64,000 nucleotides of DNA from Plotosus lineatus (lineage: Eukaryota; Chordata; Actinopteri; Siluriformes; Plotosidae): the NCBI GenBank assembly GCA_024760905.1, contig CM045751.1, forward strand, positions 11,207,501 to 11,271,500. The letters are read 5' to 3'. The notes under the pieces were generated by a model. That model was not told the origin of the DNA, made no database searches, and worked only from the letters and a program-made list of their open reading frames with translations. Every line of letters starts with the position of its first letter. Positions within the stretch are counted from its first letter, which is position 1. The position numbers were made by a program, and so were the translations under genes. Shown piece by piece: positions 46,758 to 57,618 of the stretch.

Positions 46758-47234
46758 AGATCTGAGATCAAGGTTTCTGATCCTGAATATACAGAGCAAA
46801 TAATAATAACATAACAATAACATAATAATAACAAATAATGCTCACAAATTCGTGAACAACGCAATCCTGCGCACTCAAGGTCATCTCAGCTGACTGAGGC
46901 ACGTGGGACCAAGCCGTGTTGCATCAGGCCAGAACAAGTACAGAACATACGTGCAGCAGCATGAGTCTAGTAGTTATTAGCATTTTTTGAAAGAGGACCA
47001 TATGGGCCTGCTGGGAGTTAAAGGGTTAAATCTTTGTTGAACTCACTGAAGCTGCAAACGGTCACAAAAATACAAACAAACCAACCAACCATCAAATCCA
47101 TACCACTGAAAACATAACCTTGACAGAGGTAATAATCTGCATGTTCTTCTGCCTCCTTTAATGGACACAAACATTTCACACGCAGGCTTCTATAATAAAA
47201 GGTCACTTTTTTTGCTTCAGTTAAATAAAGATGA
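46758..47234. other. Intergenic sequence, no gene seen
   Basis: Unique-looking; a frame at 47018-47467 (minus) is largely SINE and not a gene. Confidence 0.4.
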
Positions 47235-47583
47235 GGGCGGCACGGTGATGTAGTGGTTAGCACGGCCGCCTCACAGCAAGAAGGTCCTGGGTTTGATTCC
47301 CAGTTCGGTCGTCTCTGTGTGGAGTTTGCATGTTCTCCTAGTGCTTGTGTGGGTTTCCTCCTGGTACTCCACTTTCCCGCCACACTCCAATAACATACAC
47401 TGTAGGTTAATTGGCTGTTCCAAGTCACCCCTAAATGTGAACGGTTGTGTGAGTGTTGGTCCTGCAATCGCTTGACGAGCTCTCCAGGGTGTACCCTGTC
47501 CTCGCCCAGAGTTGGCTGAGATGGGTGCCATCTTCCGCAACCGTAATTAGGATTACAGTGCGCAGTTCAGAAAATGAATGAAT
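47235..47583 (+). mobile_element. tRNA-derived SINE, family B, full length
   Basis: GGGCGGCACGGTGATGTAGT head, TAGTGGTTAGCACGG box A, GGGTTTGATTCCC box B, TGGAGTTTGCATGTTCTCC body, and the common tail AATTAGGATTACAG followed by AAAATGAATGAAT. The best reference copy of family B in this window. Confidence 0.82.
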
Positions 47584-47753
47584 TATAAATGAAGATGAGT
47601 TATGTTCCAACATTTATATGCAGGCCCTCACTGGGCTTAAATGGAGGCTGCTGAGTTCCATTACTGAACTCATTGCTTAATTATCAATAGCAGAACATAC
47701 TGACTCTGAAAGATCTTCAGTGGTTAATTTGTACCTTGTGACAAGCACTATGG

Positions 47754-47965
47754 CTACCAGGCAGAAGGCCTAGAGGAGACCACTACCAGGCAGAAGGCCT
47801 AGAGGAAGACCAAAGAGGAGATTTATGGATGTGGTGAAGGAGGACATGAAGGTAGTTGGCATAAGAGAAGATGATGCAGAGGACAGGGTGAGATGAAGGC
47901 AGATGATTTGCTGTGGCGGCCGCTGAAGGGAACAGCTGGAAGGAAAAGAAGAAGAAGATTACACA
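47754..47965 (+). mobile_element. 5'-truncated RTE-type LINE fragment
   Basis: ACCAGGCAGAAGGCCTAGAG (partly duplicated) to GAACAGCTGGAAGGAAAAG. Flanked by cactatgg (47746-47753, 47966-47973). Confidence 0.82.
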
Positions 47966-48191
47966 CACTATGGATTTTTCGATCTATTACTTCAGAGTTT
48001 AGTGAAGTTTTTTCATTTCTGTGTCTGTGTGGACCTGAGAATAGGTGGACTATGATAAATTGTTCCCAGGTGTGAATGATTGTGAGTTTGGGTGGGTTAT
48101 GTAGTGGATATAGGATGGAGATCCATCACCTTCCTCATTGGTTGAGAATCAAATCTGTCTTTTTGTTCCTAGAATAAATATTGCAAATGGC

Positions 48192-48192
<1 letters not shown>

Positions 48193-48266
<74 letters not shown>
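48193..48266. repeat. (TG)n microsatellite
   Basis: About 37 TG units. Confidence 0.95.
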
Positions 48267-48273
<7 letters not shown>

Positions 48274-48349
48274 TGCACTCTAAATATCATTCAAAAACAC
48301 CAGCACATCATTGTACATTTATATTTTTGATGCACATGCAGGAAATCGG

Positions 48350-48700
48350 GCAGAGGTGGCCTGGTGGTAGGGTGTTGGATTACTGATCCCATGGTTGAGG
48401 GTCCAAGGCTCACGATCAACAGGTTTTCACTGCTGTTCCTCCAGAGCAGCTACTTGGGTTATCAAAAGCCAGCTATACTGTATCTGTCACTCTCTGGGGT
48501 GAGAGGCATGTCCAAGAACCATTGCTGACTTTGTAAATAATAGGTCATTGAGTTGTTGTCATTGTGTTTGGTCTCTGTAATGGCCTGGTGAGGTGTCCAG
48601 GGTGTATTCTGTCCTCTCTTGAGTCGGCTGAGATGGGCTCCAGTCTTTCTGCCACATTAACTAACATTGCGCAGTTGAGAAAATACTGCAAATGGATAGA
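48350..48700 (+). mobile_element. tRNA-derived SINE, family A, diverged
   Basis: GGGCAGAGGTGGCCTGGTGG head, GGTGTCCAGGGTGTATTCTG body; followed by a (GAT)n run at 48705-48734. Confidence 0.75.
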
Positions 48701-48734
<34 letters not shown>

Positions 48735-48875
48735 GTCAGCTTGCAGTTGATTTTGTTGCTTGGGTTTGCCAACCTATGAATCACTGCAGCCTCTAATGAG
48801 AGTGAGCTGTGAAGTCACACGGGTTTGGCCACCCCGTGCGTTTGGAGAGAAGGAGTGCGCGCGCACGCGCGTTGG

Positions 48876-48883
48876 TATAAAAG
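48876..48883 (+). promoter_or_regulatory. TATA box candidate of the RXFP3-like gene
   Basis: TATAAAAG preceded by an alternating GC tract (gcgcgcgcacgcgcg), 185 bp upstream of the ATG at 49068. A start site near 48905 would give a 5' UTR of about 160 nt that includes a short (AAAC)n repeat. It is the only well-formed TATA element I see close upstream of the receptor. A splice acceptor-like TTTTCTCCCAG just before the ATG (about 49052-49062) leaves open a small 5' UTR intron. Confidence 0.5.
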
Positions 48884-49067
48884 TTAGATCACCTGTCAGA
48901 CCCAGTGCTGAGAGTGTCAGAGAGGTGCTGATAAAAACAAACAAACAAACAAACAAACAAACCAACAAACAAAAACGTGAAGGAGTAAATAATATATTAT
49001 AAATGTAATATGTAAGTGATCGAAGGTGTGGGGTTGAACTGGGCACCCTAACATTTTCTCCCAGAGT

Positions 49068-50147
49068 ATGGGGGAGATTCGGAACATCAGCGTGTGCGCG
49101 ACACCGAACAAGACCGGAACCGACCTGCACAAGTTCAGCAGTCTGGAGGACATCGACCTGAGCGCAGACGGAAGTCTTATCCTGAGGATCATCATTTCTT
49201 GTGTTTACGCAGCGGTGTGCGCTGTAGGTCTGGTCGGTAACCTGCTCGTGATCTTCCTGATGAAGATGAAGTTAGAAAAGAAGAGGAGGAGCAGGAGGAG
49301 GAAGAGATCCGCGATCAACTTTTTCGTGGTCAACTTGGCTGTGACAGACTTCCAGTTCGTGCTCACGCTGCCATTCTGGGCTGCCGACGCCGCGCTGGAT
49401 TTCAGCTGGCCCTTTGGGAACGCCATGTGCAAGATCGTGCTGTCGGTCACCGTGATGAACATGTACGCCAGCGTGTTCTTCCTCACGGCCATGAGCGTGA
49501 GTCGGTACTGGTCGGTGGCGTGCTGTGTGCGTGGCACCGACGCACGGCGCAAGTTCACTTCGGTGAAGCGCGTGTGCGCTGCGCTCTGGGTTCTTGCGAG
49601 CGTCGCCACGGCGCCCACGTCCGCCTTCTCCACGGTGACCACGGTGGCCGGTGAGAGGCTGTGCCTTCTGCGCTTTCCCGACAGCCACCACTGGCTCGCG
49701 CTTTATCATCTCCAGAAAGTCGTGCTCGCCTTCATCTTGCCCATGATCACGTTGTGCATTTGCAACGCTCTCCTTTTGCGCTTCGTGCGCCGCAGGATCT
49801 CCATGAACGGCATTCGCCCGAGGAGACGGTCGCAAAAAGTCACCAAAGCTGTGCTGGTTGTCGTCCTTTCATTTTTCGTGTGCTGGATGCCGAATCATGC
49901 CATCACGTTTTGGGGAGTGCTGGTGAAATTTAACGCCGTACCATGGAACAAGACCTACTACATGATCCACACGTACGTGTTCCCACTGACCGTTTGCCTC
50001 GCTCACGCGAACAGCTGTTTGAATCCAGTGTTGTATTGCTTGATGCGCAAAGAGTTCAGAAAGATGCTGAGGAACCTGTTCTGGAGAGGTTCCTCACCTG
50101 TCATCACGAAAGCGATGGATGGTGCCGTGGCTCGAGAATCAGTTTAA
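49068..50147 (+). CDS. rxfp3: Relaxin-3 receptor-like GPCR (RXFP3/RXFP4 family), single exon, intact
   Basis: A 359-residue rhodopsin-class receptor for relaxin-3/INSL5-type peptides at the plasma membrane; human RXFP3 and RXFP4 signal through Gi/o. It has a short N-terminus with sequons at N6 and N14, TM1 with GLVGN (N58), TM2 with LAVTD (D94), C121 and C199 for the extracellular disulfide, CWMP in TM6 (272-275) and NPVLY in TM7 (319-323). IKFNAVP-like and VCLAHANSCLNPVLYC are signature RXFP3 segments. The usual DRY is SRY (145-147), in line with TRY in human RXFP3. ICL1 is very basic (KKRRSRRRKR). The C-tail is shorter than human RXFP3's. The coding region is GC-rich and unbroken; overlapping frames are shadows. 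Teleosts have several rxfp3 paralogues and I cannot say which this is. Confidence 0.95.
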   Translation: MGEIRNISVCATPNKTGTDLHKFSSLEDIDLSADGSLILRIIISCVYAAVCAVGLVGNLLVIFLMKMKLEKKRRSRRRKRSAINFFVVNLAVTDFQFVLTLPFWAADAALDFSWPFGNAMCKIVLSVTVMNMYASVFFLTAMSVSRYWSVACCVRGTDARRKFTSVKRVCAALWVLASVATAPTSAFSTVTTVAGERLCLLRFPDSHHWLALYHLQKVVLAFILPMITLCICNALLLRFVRRRISMNGIRPRRRSQKVTKAVLVVVLSFFVCWMPNHAITFWGVLVKFNAVPWNKTYYMIHTYVFPLTVCLAHANSCLNPVLYCLMRKEFRKMLRNLFWRGSSPVITKAMDGAVARESV

Positions 50148-50318
50148 ATGGGATTCGACCGGATGACACGTCTCATCAGTTCCAGAACTGTTCGAATGGT
50201 ACCCATCGGTGATGCGTAAAAGAGTGACGCGCAAAAGGGTGATGCGTAAAATCCAAAATGTTGGTAAAAGTTTTTTTTTTTGGGGGGTTATGTGTTTTGT
50301 TTGCAACTTCTTGAAGAT

Positions 50319-50580
50319 CTTCTTCTTCTTCTTCTTCTTTTCATTTCGGCTGTTCCCTTTAGGGGTCGCGACAGCAAACCATCCGCCTCCATCTCACCCG
50401 ATCTTCTGTATCTTCTACTCTTACTCCAACTACCTTCATGTCCTCCTTCACCACATCCATAAATCTTCTCTTTGGTCTTCCTCTAGACCTTCTGCCTGGT
50501 AGTTCCAACCTCAGCATCCTACTACCAATATACTCACTATCCCTCCTCTGTACATGTCCAAACCATCTCAATCTAACAAC
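50319..50580 (-). mobile_element. 5'-truncated RTE-type LINE fragment, 18-bp target duplication
   Basis: On minus LRWFGHVQRRDSEYIGSRML to RRMVCCRDP. Flanked by ttgcaacttcttgaagat (50301-50318, 50581-50598). It inserted just 3' of the receptor gene, probably inside its 3' UTR. Confidence 0.9.
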
Positions 50581-50892
50581 TTGCAACTTCTTGAAGATGG
50601 ATGATGTAAATTAAATTTATATCCTTCAGTAATATAGTTAACTGGTCTGCCACGTGCTCGAGCATCACTATTTGGCATGTAAATATAAGGGGGGGGGGGG
50701 GGGGGCTAAATATGCTTTTTTTTTTGTTTTTGTTTTTTAATCACTGCTTACTTGTTGTTTTGTGTCACCTCAAAGAGTACTCACTCTCTACCTTGAACAA
50801 ACTGCAAATACAGTCTTTTGTTTATTTTTATCTTCCCATTATATTTAAGCAAACAAATAAATAAATAAATAAACAAATAAATAAATTCTGCC

Positions 50893-50974
50893 TCACAACT
50901 CCAGCGTCACTGGCTCATTCCTCATGTGTAGAGGCTTGTATGTCTGAATGGTCTTCAGGTCATCCTGTTTGCTC
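50893..50974 (-). CDS. Possible 3'-terminal exon with a class II PDZ-type C-terminus
   Basis: A good acceptor (TGTGCTTTTCAG) is followed in one frame by 26 codons, SKQDDLKTIQTYKPLHMRNE then PVTLEL, and a TGA. An AATAAA lies 67 nt downstream on the minus strand (50821-50826). It looks like the last exon of a membrane protein tail and could belong to the cadherin-related gene to the right. However, it needs a phase 2 donor, and the candidate donor at 61463 is phase 1, so at least one unfound exon would be required. It may also be chance. Confidence 0.3.
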
Positions 50975-51187
50975 CTGAAAAGCACATGTTCATATTGATG
51001 GATTGACTACACTAAAGAAATAACGAGATAAACTAGAGAAAAGAAATAGAGAAAAAGATGAAGAAATTAACCGAACCTTGTTCTGCCACCCAAGCCGTCA
51101 TCAATCCTTAATACCGCAATGATTGTTTGAAGATTTCAACGTTTTGAATCCAATTATATCTTCAATTAAATTCAAATGTGTACTACA

Positions 51188-51560
51188 TTCGCTTCCCTGG
51201 CCTGGTGGGGAAAAAAGGTGAAAAGGTGCTGCATTGCTGATCCTAGGGTTGGGAGGGGGAGGGGGTTCGAGTCCCACTCTCCACAAGGTTGTCACTGCCC
51301 CCCCCCCCACCACACACAGTGCAGCGAACTGGGTTATCAAAGGTCGGCCATGTCTCTCACTGTCTATGGTGTGGGACTGTAAATGAACCATTACTGACTT
51401 TCGTAAAGAGTAGCTGCATAACGTCAGCGTGCTTCTCCTCTGTGACGGCCTGGCGAGCTGTCCAGGGTGTACTCTGCCCTCGCCCACAGTCAGCTGAGAT
51501 GGGCACCAGCCGTCCCGTGACCCTAATTAGGATTAAGTAGCTCAGAAAATAAATGAATGG
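51188..51560 (+). mobile_element. tRNA-derived SINE, family A
   Basis: TTCCCTGGCCTGGTGGGG head, GGGTTCGAGTCCCAC box B, common tail ending CTAATTAGGATTAAGTAGC. Confidence 0.78.
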
Positions 51561-51591
51561 ATAAATATATTCACTTCCCCAGCTAAACTGG

Positions 51592-51935
51592 CAGTGGTGG
51601 CCTAGTGGTATAGGGTGCTGGATCGCTGATACTAAGGTTGGGGGTTCTAGTCCCACTCTGCACAAGGTTGTCACTGACAAACCCCCCCCCCCCCCGTGCA
51701 CCTAACTGGGTTATCAAAGGCCGTCCATGTCTCTCACTGTCTATGGTGTGAGGTTCATGTAAAAGAACCATTGCTGACTTTCGACAAGAGTAGCTGCAAA
51801 GCTGTCAGCGTGTTTCCGCCCTGCAATGGTCTGGCGAGCTGTCCAGGGTGTATTCTACCCTCGCGCGGAGTCGGCTGGGACAGGCGCCAGCCTCCCTGCC
51901 CCCCTAATTAGGATTAATCAATTACAGAAATGAAC
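51592..51935 (+). mobile_element. tRNA-derived SINE, family A
   Basis: GGCAGTGGTGGCCTAGTGGT head; full body; tail GGATTAATCAATTACAG. Lies head-to-tail with the previous copy. Confidence 0.8.
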
Positions 51936-52018
51936 TTTCCCAGCTAAAGATACTAAGAGTAGATAATATTGGCATGTCTGAAACAAAAAGAAAAAATACG
52001 GTCCTTGCTTGCTGTGAG

Positions 52019-52109
52019 GCTCCAGTGTGATATTGTGTCAGTGTACGGTACTTCTACAGCAGTACACATAAAGAAGCTGAGGTTAAGAACTTAAGTCTTG
52101 CCTGGAGCA
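52019..52109 (+). pseudogene. Distant tRNA-Ile(UAU) relic
   Basis: Starts GCTCCAGTG and ends CTGGAGCA, but the D arm is unrecognisable, the anticodon loop is CTTCTACAG and the T arm is mutated. An isolated copy about 30 kb from the array. Confidence 0.5.
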
Positions 52110-52434
52110 CAGGTTTTAAGTGCAGTCTACTCATACAATAGGTAGTGTTCACTGTCATGCATCATTTTGAACCCTATTTAGTTCAATGCCTCTGTCTTGA
52201 GATGAGGAGAACTCATTTATAATGCTCGGTGGACAGAGATTAAAAACCGTGCCCAGGGGTCTGAACATGGTGGATGTAAATATAAGAGCAGTTGTATATT
52301 TATTTAGTGGCGTTTGTAAAGTTAATGACTCATAGAGAGACTACATAGATACTGTCCTGAAGTATGTCTCCATACGTGTCACTTATTCGTTTGCAGAATG
52401 TGTTGAACATCAATATTCCGGATGAGAACTCAGA

Positions 52435-53780
52435 ACCTCAGCATCATTCATCTCAGCTGCTTGTAGCCGTGATCTTGCTCTTTTGGCCACTACCCAAAGC
52501 TTGTGACCATAGGTGAGGGTTGGAACTTAGATTGACCGATAAATTGAAAGCTTTGCCTTGCGGCTCCCTTTTCACCAGGTTGGACAGGAACAAGCTCTGC
52601 TTTACAGCAGAGGCTGCAGCGATCCAACTGTCGATCTCTCATTCCATCCTTCCCTTACTCGTGAACAAAACCAAGAGATATTTGAACTCCTCCACTTGGA
52701 GCAGGACCTCTTTTCAGACCCAGAGTGTGCTCTCCGCCATTTTCTGACTGAGAACCATGGCCTCAGACTTTGAGGTGCTGCTTTGAACTCGGCTGTGAAT
52801 TGCTCCAGTGAGAGCTGGAGGTTATGGCTTGATGAAGCCAAAAGGACAAGGTCATCTGCAAAAAGCAGAGACGAGATCCTATGACCCCCAAACCAGAACC
52901 CCTCAATCTCTCAGCTGCACCTAGAAATTCTGTCCATAAAATTATGAACAGAATTTCTGACAATGGACAGCCTTGGCGGATGCCCATCTTCACCAGAAAT
53001 TAATTCGACCTGCTGTTACCGGCCCAAGCTCTGGCTCCGGTGATACAGAGAGCTAATGGCCCATAGCAACAGGTCCATCACACTGTACTCCCGGGGCACA
53101 CCTCACACGATAGCTTGAGGGACATGGTCCACGAAATTCATACAACACATGTGGAAAGGTTGGGCAAATGCCCATTACCCCCCGCAGAATCCTGTAGGGT
53201 ATATAGAGCTGGTCAAGAGTGCTGTGGCCAGGACAAAACCCACACTGCTCCTCCTGAATCCAAGGTTCAATCATCAGTTGGATCCTCCTCTCTAGAACTT
53301 CTGCACATACTTTCTCAGGTAGGCTGAGGATTTGAATCCACAGTAATTGGAACACATCCTTCTGTCCCCATTTAAAAAAAAAACGGGGGGGATCTACCAT
53401 TCCGGTTTGGCAATCCAGAGGTATGGCCCCCAATGACCACACAATGTTCCAGAGACTTGTCACCCAAGACAGTCCTGCAACATCCAGAGCCCTGAGATAT
53501 TCAGGGTGAATCTCATCCACCCCTGGAGCTGGAGCCCCAACTACCGAGGAACTTTCTGACTACCTCAGCGACCTCCGAGCCAGTGATGGGTGGACCCTCA
53601 CCCAAACAACCTGGGTCTTCCTCCTTCATGGAGGGCCTGCTGGTGGAATTGAGAAGGTCCTCGAAGTATTAGGGATAAGCTCCCCACTTCTGGTGTAAAC
53701 AGTATTTGTGCAGAACTGCTTCCTGTTCCGAAGGTGTTGGATGGTGGTCCAGAGCCTTTTCAAGGTCAACCGATAGTTGC
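52435..53780 (-). mobile_element. Degenerate non-LTR retrotransposon reverse transcriptase fragment
   Basis: Minus-strand pieces in several frames: MDEIHPEYLRALDVAGLSWV, GFCPGHSTLDQLY, and GIRQGCPLSEILFIIL, then QLSLEQFTAEFKAA. GIRQGCPLSxxLF and the palm region are typical of non-LTR RTs (RTE/Rex-like in fish). Frameshifts and stops show it is dead. Confidence 0.85.
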
Positions 53781-53975
53781 TTTCTCGTAAAACTAGTTAC
53801 TACATAAATAAAGTTCTTCGTCAACATAGCGATGTGGTCTCTTGCTTACACAGATACTGACCAAAGCATAAGCATCGGAAGACTCTCTTGTGGGGGTGAC
53901 AGTTGTTGTTACACACTTTTAAAACCCATCTTTGCTCCGAATGTGTACTTTTGTACGATAAATTTAAAAATATAC

Positions 53976-54066
53976 CCCCAATGAGGCTCGAACTCACAAC
54001 CTCAGCATTGCTTCTATAGTACTGCTTTACAAGTACCACGTGCCAACCAATTGTGCCACTGAAGCA
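53976..54066 (-). pseudogene. Distant tRNA-Ile relic
   Basis: The T arm GAGGTTGTGAGTTCGAGCCTC is intact on the minus strand, with a recognisable anticodon arm (GTACTTGTAAAGC) and D arm, but the acceptor stem has degenerated. Confidence 0.5.
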
Positions 54067-54159
54067 CTTGGAGCAGAAAGAAGTTCTAATTATACAAACG
54101 TAAACATTCGGTCAGCTTTCGGTCTAAAACGTAATCCCTTGCGATTATTATTATCCAAG

Positions 54160-54365
54160 GTGGTCATTCATTTTCTTTGACGTTTAATCCTAATTACGGT
54201 TGTAGGGAGACAATCGCCCATCTCAGCCGACCCTGTGCGAAGTATAATCTGGACAGCTCACCAGGCCACCACAGAGCCAACACTTAAACAACCATTCAGT
54301 CTCACCTCGGGGAGATTCGGAACAGCCAATTAGCATCCTGTGCATGTTTTTGGACTGTGTGAAGA
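54160..54365 (-). mobile_element. SINE fragment (family B body with common tail)
   Basis: ATTCATTTTCTTTGACG tail and GGAACAGCCAATTAGC body. Confidence 0.6.
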
Positions 54366-54424
54366 AACAATCACCATGAGTTGCATGTTTATTCGTATAA
54401 TTTGGCTTTTTAATTAGTTGGCTT

Positions 54425-54712
54425 GGGCAGCACGATGGCATAGTGTCCGCCTGACAACAAGATGGCTTGTGTTCGATTCCCAGCCTGGGCAGTTCTGTGC
54501 GGAGTTTGCATGTTCTCCCCATGCTTGCATGGGTTTCCTCCCACAGTCCCAAAACATACAGAATGGGTTAACTGTTCCAAATCTCCACTAGGTGTGACTG
54601 GCTGTGTGAGTAATGGCCTGACAAACTGCCCAGGGTATACCCAGAGTCAGCTGAGATGGGCACCAGCCTCCCTGCAACCCTAATCAGATTAAGCGGATCA
54701 GAAAATGAATGC
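54425..54712 (+). mobile_element. tRNA-derived SINE, family B
   Basis: GGGCAGCACGATGGCATAGT head, TGTTCGATTCCC box B, TTTGCATGTTCTCCCCATGC body, common tail. Confidence 0.75.
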
Positions 54713-54969
54713 GTTACTTGGCTTTCAAGCAGCTCAGTGATGTACCGTCTGGCCATTTCAATAACTCATTATAAGGTGGATTAAAGATATATATTTTTTA
54801 TAGAGGTATACATTGGCTATTTAATTTCTTATTGCCACGACAGTCTACGCTTTGTGCGCATTCGCAGGAAAAAGAAAGCAGACTTATAGGTATTTAAACA
54901 CTCGTCGAAAAAATCTATTTAACATCTACAGACCTGATCCTGATGAATTTTACTACTTCTTGACTTCCA

Positions 54970-55145
54970 AGTTCATTCATTCATTTTCTGAACCATTTAA
55001 TCCTAATTAGGGTCACGGGAAGGATGACCCTCATCTCAGCCGACTCTGGGCGAGGGCAAAGTACACCCTGGACAGCTCGCCAGACCATCACAGGGCAGGA
55101 ACACGCTGATGCCTATGCAGCTCCTCTTGAGGAAAGTCAGCAGTG
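54970..55145 (-). mobile_element. Family A SINE, tail half only
   Basis: ATTTTCTGAACCATTTAATC to CTTGAGGAAAGTCAGCAG; the head is missing. Confidence 0.7.
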
Positions 55146-55459
55146 CTCATTCCTGCCACAAGATCCTCGACATTATTAACAACTCGGCCTGTATTTTTAG
55201 TTCCGACAGAGGGCGCCAGAATACTATTTTCTCAGCATTCATTTTATCGACCTTATAATAAGCATGTATTTTTTTTTAATTTTTTTTTTATTTTTAGTGG
55301 TTCATTTTTATCATTGCAGTTTCTTCCCCCCCCCCCGAATGTCGGAGAAATGTTTAAAACATAAACTAATTAATTGCAAATCATGCAGTTTGATATTTTT
55401 TTTGCTTTAAATCCGTTTTATCTTGTGTGTTACTAATGTTAAGTTACTGCCCAAAAAAC

Positions 55460-55765
55460 CCATTCATTTTCTGTAACTGCTTAATCCTAATTAGGGTCAC
55501 AGGGAGGCTGGCACCCATCCCAGCCAACTCCAGGTAAGTGGAAAGCTCACCAGGCCATCGCAGAGCAGAAATACGCTGACGGCTATGCAGCTACTCTTGT
55601 CAAAAGTCAGCATTGGTTCTTTAACATGAACCTCTCATCATAGACAGTGAGAGACATGGCCGGTCTTTGATAACCCAGTTAGCAGCACTGGGGGAGCAGT
55701 GACAACCTTGTGGAGAGTGGGACTTGACCCCCCAACTTTAGCATCAGTGATCCAGCACCACCAGG
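55460..55765 (-). mobile_element. tRNA-derived SINE, family A
   Basis: Full body; the head is slightly truncated (GATCCAGCACCACCAGG). Confidence 0.75.
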
Positions 55766-56799
55766 TAACTTGGTAAGTGTCTGTACAGAGCACAGAGATC
55801 GACCAATCAGATGCCTGAAGACTCAGATCATTCGTTGAATTGAGCGAGTCAGGTGTGCTGCTGTTTGGAACAAAAACCTGCGGCCACACGGCCCTTTGCG
55901 GCATGAGTTTGACACCACTGATCTAAAGACATAGCCAGTAGGCTGACGGGTGGTTTCAAATTGGCCTAGGTTGTGACAGAGTGTGAGTGGTTGTGTGTGT
56001 GTGTTGTCCTGCAGTGAACTGGTGAGCTGTTCACGGTGTGTACCCTGCCTTTGCCCAGAGTTGGCTAGGTGTCCATTGACCCGAATAACATTTAGAAGTT
56101 TTCCAAATTAATGAATGATTCGAATGAAAAGATGCAAAAAGAAACTCATTTCTCTTTCAGGGTTATTTTAAATGTGATTTTATGCAACACTGACACCTAG
56201 AGTTTAAATCAGGAATGTTTTATTCAGTACTTATTCAGTAACTGTTCATTAAGTCCTTTATTCTGGTCAGGCCATGGTGGAAATGGAGCTGATCCCAGAA
56301 ATACTTTGCTTGAGGCAGGAATTATGAATGCCAGGGCATCAGACCACACATATTTACACAGGTGTTTGTATCTACTCACGAGCAAAACCAATGCTGATCT
56401 GTTTCTAGGAGATGAAATGAAACTACGTCGTATTTAATGAAGTATTGTGATGACAAAATTGACAATTTATATGAGGAAAAAATAATGTGGTAAGTATGAG
56501 TTAACATTTTATACTGACACGTGGGCTTAAAGTTGGCCATTAATAAGACGGTAGCCTAAGTGCTAATCCTCCATTATCCATTATGCACTGTGGCTGAATA
56601 TAAAGCGCTAAACCCACCCCCAGTGAGCTGCATTAATATCTCTTATTGACCTGATTTACGTCTTTTTTATCAATGGCGATCACAAGACCATGTGATCAAA
56701 TCAGTGATCTTGCGCATCTGTAAGAACTTGGCAGTACAACACAGATTCATAGAAATTGGAAAAGTCTGAGATTAAGGGTTAAGAAACAGAAGAAAGTAC
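55766..56799. other. Intergenic sequence
   Basis: Contains a diverged SINE tail (55980-56095, GAGCTGTTCACGGTGTGTAC) and otherwise unique-looking sequence; no exon recognised. Confidence 0.4.
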
Positions 56800-57557
56800 A
56801 GGAATCCCTCACTTTTCACGGCTAATTGGCACCAAGGCTCCCCCGCGCGACAGCTAATTTCCGCGAAGTAGGATCGAATCCCCCCCCCCTCCGACTGATG
56901 TATACGTACATGTATCTTCTTCTTCTTCTTCTTTTACTTTCGGCTGCTCCCTTCAGGGGTCGCCACAGCAAATCATCCGCCTCCATCTCACCCTGTCTTC
57001 TGCATCTTCTTTTCTGACTCCAACGACCTTCATGTCCTCCTTCACCACATCCATAAATCTCTTCTTTGGTCTTCCTCGAGGCCTTCTGCCTGGTAGTTCC
57101 AACCTCAGCATCCTACTGCCAATATACTCACTATCCCTCCTCTGTACATGTCCAAACCATCTCAATCTAGCCTCTCTGACTTTGTCTCCAAAACATCTAA
57201 CATGTGCTGTCCCTCTGATGGACTCATTTCTGATCCTATCCATCCTCGTTACTCCCAGAGAGAACCTCAACATTTTCATCTCTGCTACCTCCAGCTCTGC
57301 CTCCTGCCTTTTCCTCAGCACCACCGTTTCTAAACCATACAACATCGCTGGCTTCAACACCGTCTTGTACACTTTTCCTTTCATTCTTGCTGACACTCTC
57401 CTATCACACATCACACCGGACACATGTATATGTGTATATAATATCAATAAATACATATTCAACGCTATAAATGCTTATAATAACAATTAAACATTCAAAA
57501 ATAATGCATAAGATGTAAATATAATATAAATACTCACACATACAGACGCACGCACAT

Positions 57558-57618
<61 letters not shown>

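Noticed and set aside
47018..47467. 149-codon minus-strand frame
   Set aside because: Mostly the family B SINE read antisense.
48876..48970. (AAAC)n run near the receptor start as a regulatory element
   Set aside because: A simple repeat; nothing in the sequence supports a regulatory role beyond the TATA box.
49205..49835. Minus-strand frames of 145 and 187 codons over the receptor
   Set aside because: GC-rich shadows of the intact plus-strand GPCR.
52520..52773. Plus-strand 71- to 75-codon frames
   Set aside because: Antisense of a dead LINE reverse transcriptase fragment.
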